Origin: Stenotrophomonas sp. ESTM1D_MKCIP4_1
GTDB taxonomy: Bacteria; Pseudomonadota; Gammaproteobacteria; Xanthomonadales; Xanthomonadaceae
DNA: 64,000 bases
NCBI RefSeq assembly: GCF_003086895.1
Contig: NZ_CP026004.1
Location: 1,710,731 to 1,774,730, forward strand
Direction: 5' to 3'
Shown here: in pieces, positions 18,083-25,287 of the stretch
Position numbering within the stretch: position 1 is the first letter of the stretch
Layout: every line of letters starts with the position of its first letter
Position numbers and translations under genes: made by a program
The notes under the pieces: generated by a model
The model's database searches: none
Told to the model about the DNA's origin: nothing
What the model saw: the letters and a program-made list of their open reading frames with translations, nothing else

Positions 18083-18820
18083 ATGAACACCCATCAGAAC
18101 AAGATCGCGCTGGTCACCGGCGCTACCCGTGGCATCGGCCTGGAAACCGTGCGCCAGCTCGCCCAGGCCGGGGTGCACACCCTGCTGGCCGGCCGCAAGC
18201 GCGAGACCGCCGTGGAGCAGGCGCTGCTGCTGCAGGGCGAAGGCCTGCCGGTGGAAGCCATCCAGCTCGACGTCACCGATGCGGCCAGCATTGCCGAAGC
18301 GGTCGAGCAGGTGCGCCAGCGCCACGGCCGCCTGGACATCCTGGTCAACAACGCCGGCATCATGATCGAGAACCCGGCGCAGGCGCCGTCCGAGCAGTCG
18401 CTGGAGACGTGGCATCGCACCTTCGACACCAACGTGTACGCGCTGGTGGCGGTCACCCAGGCCTTCCTGCCGCTGGTGAAGCAGGCCAAGTCCGGCCGCA
18501 TCGTCAACGTGTCCAGCATGCTGGGCTCGCAGACCCTGCACGCCGATCCGGACTCGGGCATCTACGATTTCAAGATTCCGGCCTACAACGCCTCCAAGGC
18601 GGCCGTGAACAGCTGGACCCTGAGCCTGGCCTATGAACTGCGCAACACCCCGATCAAGGTCAACACCGTGCACCCCGGCTACGTGAAGACCGACATGAAC
18701 GGCGGCAACGGCGAAATCGAAATCAGCGAAGGCGCGCGTTCCAGCGTGGAAATGGCGCTGATCGGCGAAGCCGGTGCCAGTGGCAGCTTCACCTACCTGG
18801 GCGAGGTGCTGCCATGGTGA
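18083..18820 (+). CDS. smeU2: Short-chain dehydrogenase of the SmeVWX operon
   Basis: A 245-residue classical SDR. It has TGATRGIG (about residues 13-20), NNAG (about 90-93), catalytic Ser in VNVSSMLGS, the YNASK catalytic motif, and HPGYVKTDM. It is therefore expected to be an active NAD(P)-dependent oxidoreductase, unlike its operon partner SmeU1. SmeU2 lies between smeW and smeX in S. maltophilia, and the start of smeX overlaps its last codons. The substrate is unknown; a role in redox balance or drug modification is inference. Confidence 0.92.
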   Translation: MNTHQNKIALVTGATRGIGLETVRQLAQAGVHTLLAGRKRETAVEQALLLQGEGLPVEAIQLDVTDAASIAEAVEQVRQRHGRLDILVNNAGIMIENPAQAPSEQSLETWHRTFDTNVYALVAVTQAFLPLVKQAKSGRIVNVSSMLGSQTLHADPDSGIYDFKIPAYNASKAAVNSWTLSLAYELRNTPIKVNTVHPGYVKTDMNGGNGEIEISEGARSSVEMALIGEAGASGSFTYLGEVLPW

Positions 18821-20235
18821 TCCGCACGTTGGCGATGGCCATCTCCAGTCTGGTGCTGGCAGGGTGTGTCACCGTCGGCCCCAACTACAGGGCCCCGGCG
18901 CAGGAGCCGGTGGCCCTGCAGGGCGCACAGCAGGCGGTGTTCAGCACCGCTTCGCCGGTCGCCAGCTGGTGGGCACAGTTTGATGATCCGGTGCTGGAAG
19001 AACTGGTGCACGGCGCGCTGTCGGACAACCTGGACCTGCGCGTGGCCGTGGCCCGCGTCAGCCAGGCCCGCGCGGTGTTTGTTGAAAGCCGCTTCGACCA
19101 GGCGCCGCACATCACTGCTGACGGCAGCTACGACCGCCGCAAGCAACCCGATCCGCAGCTGGGTGGGCAGCGGGTGTTCAGTGAAAGCTACCAGCTCGGC
19201 TTCGATGCCGGCTGGGAGCTGGATCTGTTCGGCCGCAAGCGCCGCGCTGCAGAAGCCGCACGTGCCGACCTCGGCGCCGAGCAGGCCAACCTGGCCGACG
19301 CGCAGGTGCTGGTTGCCGCCGAAGTGGCGCGCAACTACTTCGAGCTGCGCGGCACGCAGAAGCGCATCGCGGTGGCCCAGCACACGCTGGAAAACCTGCG
19401 CGATACGCAGAAGCTGACCGAGGCACGCTGGGAACTGGGTGCCGGCAGCGAACTGGATGTGCAGAGCAGCCGCGCCCGCTTGAAGGCGATCGAGGCCGAC
19501 ATCCCGTTGCTGGAAGTGTCCGAGGCGCAGTCGCGCAATCGTCTGGCGGTGCTGCTGGGCCAGCGCCCGGAAGTGCTGACCGCGATGCTTGCCCCGCACG
19601 ACGTGCCGGCCTTTGCCAAGGCGCTGCCGCTGGGTGACACCCGCGAACTGCTGCGCCAGCGTGCCGATGTGCGCGTGGCCGAACGCCGCCTGGCGGCCGC
19701 CACCGCGCGTGTGGGCGTGGCCACCGCCGATCTGTTCCCGCGGCTGTCGCTGTCCGGCTTCGTCGGTTTCCTCGGCGGCGATGCCAGCGGCCTGGTCAAC
19801 GGCAACAACAAGGCGTGGTCACTGACCCCGTCGCTGAGCTGGGCGGCGTTCGATTTCGGCAGCGTGCGAGCACGCCTGCGTGCCAGCAAGGCCGAAGCCG
19901 AAGGCGTGGCCGCGCAGTACGAGCAGGCGGTACTGCTGGCGCTGGAAGACACCGAAAACGCGCTGACCCGCTACGCCAAGCAGCAGGCGCGGCTGGCCAT
20001 CGTGGTCGAGCAGGCGCAGGCGGCGCGGCGTGCTGAATCGCTGGCGCAGATCCGCTTCCGCGAGGGTTCGGAAGACTTCCTGACCCTGCTGGATGCGCAG
20101 CGCACGCAGCTGGCGGCTGACGACGCACTGGCCGCGGCCGAGGCTGAGGTCAATGTCAGCGTGGTCGGTGTGTACAAGGCACTGGGCGGCTGGGGCCAGT
20201 CGCCGCAGGCGCCGAGCGTGGCGGTCGCGCGCTGA
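18814..20235 (+). CDS. smeX: Outer-membrane efflux channel SmeX
   Basis: A 473-residue TolC/OprN-type outer-membrane factor. It has a lipoprotein signal (LVLAGCVTVGPNY, Cys at about residue 18) and two OEP repeats with long coiled coils, including ELDLFGRKRRAAEAARADLG and WAAFDFGSVRARLRASKAE. The start overlaps the smeU2 stop by 7 bp, which implies coupling. It completes the tripartite pump, and a strong terminator-type hairpin follows. Confidence 0.94.
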   Translation: MVIRTLAMAISSLVLAGCVTVGPNYRAPAQEPVALQGAQQAVFSTASPVASWWAQFDDPVLEELVHGALSDNLDLRVAVARVSQARAVFVESRFDQAPHITADGSYDRRKQPDPQLGGQRVFSESYQLGFDAGWELDLFGRKRRAAEAARADLGAEQANLADAQVLVAAEVARNYFELRGTQKRIAVAQHTLENLRDTQKLTEARWELGAGSELDVQSSRARLKAIEADIPLLEVSEAQSRNRLAVLLGQRPEVLTAMLAPHDVPAFAKALPLGDTRELLRQRADVRVAERRLAAATARVGVATADLFPRLSLSGFVGFLGGDASGLVNGNNKAWSLTPSLSWAAFDFGSVRARLRASKAEAEGVAAQYEQAVLLALEDTENALTRYAKQQARLAIVVEQAQAARRAESLAQIRFREGSEDFLTLLDAQRTQLAADDALAAAEAEVNVSVVGVYKALGGWGQSPQAPSVAVAR

Positions 20236-20264
20236 CTCCGGCGCTCCACGCCTGAGGGCATCGG

Positions 20265-20297
20265 GGCCGGTACGGGCACTGCACCCGTACCGGCCTT
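20265..20297 (+). terminator. Terminator of the sme operon
   Basis: GGCCGGTACGGG / CCCGTACCGGCC is a perfect 12-bp stem with a 6-nt loop followed by TTT. It also lies downstream of the convergent minus-strand gene. Confidence 0.7.
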
Positions 20298-20316
20298 TCC
20301 GCCGTTTCGATACCGG

Positions 20317-20793
20317 TCACGGCGCCTGCCGCAGCTGGCAGGCGGCCAGATCCTTCTGGCGCTCTCCCGAGGTATCCCGCAGGGGCAGCACACGACGCTC
20401 AGGGCCTTGCCCCACCACGCAGAACAGCCCGCGGTACCAGCGCCGCGACGGACCGTCCCGGCCGGGTACCGATGACACCAGCAGCACGCCATAGGCCTGG
20501 CCGGGTGTCAGGGCGACGCCGCGCAGCGCCGGTTGCTCATCCAGACGCAGGCACTGGCCCGGCGCCAGCGCTTGGCCGTTGCCATCTAGCTCGGCGGTGG
20601 CCAGGGGCCGCTCACGGCCGCCGCTGCGCTCGAACAGCTGGATGTGGTCCACGGTCACCGGTGCACGCTCATCGCCCGCCGATACGCAGGGCGTCCCTTG
20701 CTGATCCTCCACTTGTGGCGGTGCATGGCGCATGGTTGCCGCGCCTGCCAGGGCAGGCATGCACAGCAGGGCAAGCAGGGGCAGGGTGCGCAT
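20317..20793 (-). CDS. Exported protein of unknown function
   Basis: A 158-residue protein with a signal peptide (MRTLPLLALLCMPALAGAA). ATG 20793 is preferred over ATG 20802 because an AAGGA site lies at proper distance only from the former. The mature part has three to four Cys (GTPC, GQCL, GLFC, AACQ) that could form disulfides and a beta-rich pattern (VTVDHIQLFERSG, LTPGQAYGVLLVSS). I do not recognise the family. It converges with smeX, and the 270-bp stretch upstream holds nothing I can name. Confidence 0.65.
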   Translation of the reverse strand: MRTLPLLALLCMPALAGAATMRHAPPQVEDQQGTPCVSAGDERAPVTVDHIQLFERSGGRERPLATAELDGNGQALAPGQCLRLDEQPALRGVALTPGQAYGVLLVSSVPGRDGPSRRWYRGLFCVVGQGPERRVLPLRDTSGERQKDLAACQLRQAP

Positions 20794-21071
20794 TGTGCTC
20801 ATTCCTTGGTGTTGGGCAGGTTGGACACTGCGGTGGGACTGGTCAGGAAATCGGACAGCATCGGAGCCAGCGCTGTGATCACGTTGGAGGCTCCCACCCG
20901 CGTGGCAATTGTGGACCCACAGTCTCGGCGTTTTGCGGGCCTGCAAATGACGGCTCAGGGCATCACTGCACCTTCAGATGTGGCGGCCGTCGCGTGTATG
21001 ACGCTTCTGACTCTGACATGACGCCTGCCCGCCGTAGTAACTAGTGGGGCAGGCTAGAAGGAGCGGCGACA

Positions 21072-21335
21072 ATGAATGACGACAAGCAATCGACGCAGCG
21101 GGTGCTGTTCGGCGATCCCGGCCTGCCGGGCGCCGGCCTGTCCGTTGCCGTGGTGGCGCTGCTGGTGCTGGCCGCCCTGGCCGTGGCCATCGGCTTTCTG
21201 CGCCTGCCCGATTCCATGCTCGGGCCAGGCCTGGTCGGCCTGGGTCTGTTCCTGGCCATCGTCGCCCGCATCTTCCAGGCGCGCGACCAGCATCAGGCGC
21301 TGTACCGCCTGCTGCGGAGGCGGCCACCGCCGTAG
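21072..21335 (+). CDS. Small two-span membrane protein
   Basis: 87 residues, with predicted membrane helices at about 22-44 (LSVAVVALLVLAALAVAIGFL) and 49-68 (GPGLVGLGLFLAIVARI), and a basic C-terminus. A clear GAAGGAG site precedes ATG 21072. It converges with the next gene. Function unknown. Confidence 0.7.
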   Translation: MNDDKQSTQRVLFGDPGLPGAGLSVAVVALLVLAALAVAIGFLRLPDSMLGPGLVGLGLFLAIVARIFQARDQHQALYRLLRRRPPP

Positions 21336-21367
21336 CAATGGCCGCGCTGGATCCCTGCGTCAGTGGA

Positions 21368-22225
21368 TCAGGGTCTGGGCCAGTCCAGCTCGACCACCAG
21401 CGGGAAGTGATCGGAGGGCAGCACGCCGCCGATCCGGCGGTCATCGGTGGTGAAGCTGCGGGCCTTGAAACCGCGCACCAGTACCCAGTCCAGCTGCACG
21501 GTGGCCTTGCCGGTGAAATCGTGGAACGTTTCGCGCGGGCCCTTCGGCGTCTTCACCTGGGTACGGGTGTCCTGCAGTACGCGGGTAAAGGCTTTGTAGG
21601 TCTCGCTGCCCGGTTCGGTATTGAAGTCGCCGGTCAGCACCACCGGCAGGTCGGCGGGCAATGCGTCCAGGCGCTTGGCGATGAGTTCGGCGCCCTTGAT
21701 CCGGCGCGGCTCGTCTTCATCGCGGTAGGGCAGGTGGGTGTCCATGAAGTAGAAGCGGCGGCCATCGTCCAGGCGGCGGAACAACGCCCAGGTGACCATG
21801 CGCGGGTACAGGTTGCCCCAGGTGATGCTGCCCGGCACGTCCGGGGTGTCGGACAGCCAGAAGTTGCCGGAGTCCTCGATGGCCAGCACCTTGGTGTCGT
21901 AGAACACGCCCATGTGCTCATCGCCCTCGCCACCGCGACGGCCCTCGCCGAACCAGCGGTAGCCGGGCAGATGGGCGGCCAGATAGGTCGCCTGTTCCTG
22001 CACCATCTCCTGCGTGCCGATCACGGCCGGGTGCGCATCCAGGATGACCTTGACCATCGCGTCGCGACGATCGTCCCAGCGCTTGCCGGGTTCGGTATCG
22101 GCCGGGGTGCGCACGTTGAAGGACATCACCTTCAACGAAGCGGGGGGTTGGGCTGCCCAGGCAGCAGCGGGCAGAGCAAGGGCCAGCAGCGCGCAGAGTG
22201 CGGGCCGGCGAAGACGCGAGAACAT
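21368..22225 (-). CDS. Exported endonuclease/exonuclease/phosphatase-fold hydrolase
   Basis: A 285-residue EEP-fold metal-dependent phosphodiesterase or phosphatase. A signal peptide (LCALLALALPAAAWAA) precedes the catalytic motifs MSFNVRTPAD, GTQEM, DTHLPY, TGDFNTEPGS, LDWVLVR and PSDHFPLVVEL, all intact. The family includes sphingomyelinase-like and inositol phosphatase enzymes, and the substrate is not evident. ATG 22225 has GGAGGGA 8 bp upstream. A LacI-type operator candidate sits 21 bp before the start, which suggests control by a sugar-responsive repressor. Confidence 0.85.
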   Translation of the reverse strand: MFSRLRRPALCALLALALPAAAWAAQPPASLKVMSFNVRTPADTEPGKRWDDRRDAMVKVILDAHPAVIGTQEMVQEQATYLAAHLPGYRWFGEGRRGGEGDEHMGVFYDTKVLAIEDSGNFWLSDTPDVPGSITWGNLYPRMVTWALFRRLDDGRRFYFMDTHLPYRDEDEPRRIKGAELIAKRLDALPADLPVVLTGDFNTEPGSETYKAFTRVLQDTRTQVKTPKGPRETFHDFTGKATVQLDWVLVRGFKARSFTTDDRRIGGVLPSDHFPLVVELDWPRP

Positions 22226-22245
22226 CGTGGAATCCCTCCATTCCA

Positions 22246-22259
22246 TGAAAACGGTTTCA
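22246..22259. promoter_or_regulatory. Candidate LacI-family operator
   Basis: TGAAAACGGTTTCA: half-sites TGAAA and TTTCA are perfectly inverted around a core with the central CG typical of LacI-family operators. It lies directly upstream of the exported EEP-fold gene. Confidence 0.45.
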
Positions 22260-22356
22260 CGGAGCATGCCATGGAACGGGCGGGGGAGGTGTGCCGGGAT
22301 GGGCGGCTGGGTATCGGCCGGGCAGCCGAAGCGGCCACCCGGCGTGACGCATGGCC

Positions 22357-22596
22357 TCAGTCGGCCGGGATGTACCAGGTACCGTTCTGGTCGATCCAGT
22401 ACTCCGAGGTGGTCACCGTGCCGTCGGGCCAGGTGTGGGTCACCGTGCAGTGCTGATGCACCACGTTCCATCCCATCCTGACCGGCACGCACTGGGTGGT
22501 CGACGTACCCGGCAGGCCGGCGGCGGAAACCGCTGACGGTGAAAGGGCTGCTGCGGCCAACATCAGGGCGGCCAGCGAAGCCAGTTGCAGTTTCAT
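22357..22596 (-). CDS. Small exported protein, unknown function
   Basis: A 79-residue protein with a signal peptide (MKLQLASLAALMLAAAALSPSAVSAA). The roughly 50-residue mature part has two Cys (QCVPV and HCTV) and is Trp/Tyr-rich at the end (WPDGTVTTSEYWIDQNG). ATG 22596 fits an AAGG site 9 bp upstream better than the ATGs at 22602 and 22605. I recognise no family. Confidence 0.65.
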   Translation of the reverse strand: MKLQLASLAALMLAAAALSPSAVSAAGLPGTSTTQCVPVRMGWNVVHQHCTVTHTWPDGTVTTSEYWIDQNGTWYIPAD

Positions 22597-22772
22597 AAGC
22601 ATCATCCTTGCTTTCTGCAATCGCGCACATGCGCACCTGACATGTAGCACGAAGTGAGCGGGATGGGGTGTCGCAGGGCAGCATGGATTTGACGCGTTTC
22701 GACACGTGGGGAAAGATACGGCCCTTTCCCGGGCCAGCCATATCGCCACGCCCTCCCCCAAGAGGAGTTCAC

Positions 22773-24881
22773 GTGCTGAGATATTCGCGGCTGACGGTCG
22801 CCATTTCGTTGCTGGTCGGCGCCCAGGCCCACGCCGAGCAGGCGCCATCGGTGCCACAGACGCTGGACAAGGTCATCGTGACTGCATCGCGCACCGGCCA
22901 GGATGCGGCCACCGCGCCGCAGACGGTGGTGGTCATCGACAAGGGGCAGATCGAGCAGCAGCTGCGCCTCAGCAGCAATTCTTCCGATGTGCTGTCCAGC
23001 CTGCTGCCGTCGTACACGCCCAGCCGCGGCAAGATGAACGGCAGCGGCGAAACCCTGCGCGGGCGCACGCCGCTGATCCTGGTGGACGGCATTCCGCAAT
23101 CGAACCCGCTGCGACCGACCGGCCGCGAAGCGCACACGATCGACTATGCGCTGGTCGAGCGCATCGAGGTGATCCAGGGCGCCAACGCCATGAACGGCCT
23201 CGGCGCGACTGGCGGCACCATCAACCTCATCACCCGGCGCCCGGAACCGGGTGCGGTCAACCAGCACGTGGGCGTGCAGACCACGCTGCCCACGTCTGAA
23301 GTGCGCGGTGAAACGGCCGGCTACCGCGCCGATTACCGCATCAGCGGCAGCAAGGGAAAGTGGGACTATCTGCTGGGTGCAGGCTATGAAGACCAGGGGC
23401 TGTGGGTGGACGGCGAGGGCACGCCGATCGGCGTGGACGTTACCCAGGGCGACCTGATGTCCACCCGCGCCTACGATCTGCACGCCAAGCTGGGTTACTG
23501 GATCGACGACAACCAGGAGCTGCAGTTCAGCAGCAACCGCTACCGCATCAAGTCCAAGGCCGATTACCTGCCGGTTGCCGGCAACCGCAACCTCGGCATT
23601 CCCACCACCTCGATACGCGGCACGCCGCCGGGTACGCCGGCCTGGAACGACGCGTGGACCACCGGCCTCAGTTACACCCATCACGACCTGGCGGGCATGG
23701 AACTGAAGGCGATGGTGTTCAACCAGGAATTTGAAGGCCTGTTTGGTGCGGACAATTCCTCCACCTTCCAGGACCCGTTGATCGCACCGGTCGGTACCCT
23801 GTACGACCAATCGCGCTCGACCGCCTCCAAGTGGGGTTCCAAGACCAGCCTGGGCCGCGATGACCTGCTCGGTGGCGACCTGAAGATCACTGCCGGCGTG
23901 GACACCCTGCGCGACAGTGGCAAGCAGGACCTGTACGGCACCGGTCGCACCTACGTGCCCGATTCGCGCTACAGCAGCGTGGCCGGTTTCGTGCAGGCGG
24001 ACTACAAGCTGCTGCCGCAGCTGACCGTGCAGGGTGGCTGGCGCCGCGAAGAAGCCGACCTGCGCATCGACAGCTACACCACGCTGTACCGCTACAACCG
24101 CGTGGCCGTGCAGGGTGGAAAGCTGAAGTTCCAGCAGAACCTGCGCAACATCGGCCTGGTGTACGCGCCGACCGAACGCTTCAACACCTTCGCCAGTTAC
24201 TCCGAAGGGTTCGGCATGCCCGATGTCGGCCGCGTGCTGCGTTCGATCAATACCCCGGGTACCGATGTCGAATCGTTGCGCTCACTGCAGCCGCTGCTGA
24301 CGCGCAACAGCGAGATCGGCGTGCGCTACCGTTCTCCGTCGTGGGAGGCCGAAGCCAGCGCATTCCAGTCGCGCTCGGAGTACGGCACCCGCGTCATCGC
24401 CGTCGATGGTGCGTTCCAGCTTGCCCGCGAAAAGACCGCCATCGAAGGCCTCGACGCGAGCGTGCGCTACCGGCTCAATGATGCCCACCGGCTGGGACTG
24501 TCCTACGCCTGGACCCGCGGCCGCTACGACAGCAATGCCGATGGCCGGCTGGACGCGCGCCTGGATGGCCTGAACATCGCACCGAACCGTGTCATCGCCA
24601 CATGGTCGGCGCAGTGGACGCCGGAACTGTCGAGCTTCCTGCAGGGGCAGTACGCCTTCAGCCGCAACTTCGACGAAGCCGCCAAGGAATTCAGCGGCTA
24701 CGCGCTGTTCGATCTCGGCGTGGACTACCGGCTTGCCAGGGGCAAGGTGAACCTGGGCATCGCCAACCTGCTCGACCGCCAGTACATCACGTACTACTCG
24801 CAGAGCGCGCTGATTGAACCAGCGCGGTATTTCGCTGGGCGAGGGCGGACGGTGACCGTGGGTTACAGCCTGGACTTCTGA
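22773..24881 (+). CDS. TonB-dependent siderophore-type receptor
   Basis: A 702-residue outer-membrane receptor. GTG 22773 follows an AGAGGAG site and gives a signal peptide (RLTVAISLLVGAQAHA). A TonB box is likely in LDKVIVTASR, the plug domain spans about residues 40-160 (IDYALVERIEVIQGANAMNGLGATGGTINLITR), and a barrel with the canonical aromatic C-terminus TVGYSLDF follows. The plug resembles ferric-siderophore receptors of the FhuE/IutA kind. I looked for a Fur box in the 175 bp upstream and saw none. No siderophore or sensor gene is adjacent. Confidence 0.9.
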   Translation: MLRYSRLTVAISLLVGAQAHAEQAPSVPQTLDKVIVTASRTGQDAATAPQTVVVIDKGQIEQQLRLSSNSSDVLSSLLPSYTPSRGKMNGSGETLRGRTPLILVDGIPQSNPLRPTGREAHTIDYALVERIEVIQGANAMNGLGATGGTINLITRRPEPGAVNQHVGVQTTLPTSEVRGETAGYRADYRISGSKGKWDYLLGAGYEDQGLWVDGEGTPIGVDVTQGDLMSTRAYDLHAKLGYWIDDNQELQFSSNRYRIKSKADYLPVAGNRNLGIPTTSIRGTPPGTPAWNDAWTTGLSYTHHDLAGMELKAMVFNQEFEGLFGADNSSTFQDPLIAPVGTLYDQSRSTASKWGSKTSLGRDDLLGGDLKITAGVDTLRDSGKQDLYGTGRTYVPDSRYSSVAGFVQADYKLLPQLTVQGGWRREEADLRIDSYTTLYRYNRVAVQGGKLKFQQNLRNIGLVYAPTERFNTFASYSEGFGMPDVGRVLRSINTPGTDVESLRSLQPLLTRNSEIGVRYRSPSWEAEASAFQSRSEYGTRVIAVDGAFQLAREKTAIEGLDASVRYRLNDAHRLGLSYAWTRGRYDSNADGRLDARLDGLNIAPNRVIATWSAQWTPELSSFLQGQYAFSRNFDEAAKEFSGYALFDLGVDYRLARGKVNLGIANLLDRQYITYYSQSALIEPARYFAGRGRTVTVGYSLDF

Positions 24882-25014
24882 GGCGGACACCGCAGGAAAC
24901 GAGCCGCGTTGATCGTGGACCGCGCAGAGCGGAGGCGCCTGCTGTGAAGTGGCTCGTCTGGAAACCGTTGGCGGCCGATGGCTGCCAACGGTTTACCGGC
25001 GAACCCGGTCGAAC

Positions 25015-25221
25015 TCAGTTTGGCGGCTGGCAGCCGGTCGAGTTCTTCAGGCACCGGGACAGTGCGCCGTAGCACAGGAGCTGGTTGCTTTCCTTCATGC
25101 AACGTTCGTAGGCGCGGTAGCACTCGTCACACGGCGTATCCGCGGCTGCAGTGGCCAGGCTCATGCCGAAGGCCAGGGCGAGGGTACAGATCGCGACAGA
25201 CAGCTTGAACATCCTCTTCAT
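25015..25221 (-). CDS. Small Cys-rich exported protein
   Basis: A 68-residue protein with a signal peptide (MKRMFKLSVAICTLALAFG...ATAAA) and a mature part of about 42 residues containing six Cys (TPCDEC, ERCMK, LLCYG, SRCLK, TGCQ), enough for three disulfides. GGAG lies 9 bp before ATG 25221. The gene follows the lipoprotein hydrolase by 66 bp on the same strand. The family is unknown to me; a disulfide-stabilised secreted miniprotein is the plain reading. Confidence 0.65.
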   Translation of the reverse strand: MKRMFKLSVAICTLALAFGMSLATAAADTPCDECYRAYERCMKESNQLLCYGALSRCLKNSTGCQPPN

Positions 25222-25287
25222 GACAAATCTCCGTTGTCTGCCCAGATGGGCCTGGCCGACGTTAGCGCGACCTGCCGCCCGGTTCAA

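Noticed and set aside
20803..21071. Gene or RNA in the spacer before the two-span membrane protein
   Set aside because: Open frames there lack ribosome sites and family features, and no stable palindrome stands out.
22597..22772. Fur box before the siderophore-type receptor
   Set aside because: No GATAAT-type 19-bp palindrome was seen in the interval.
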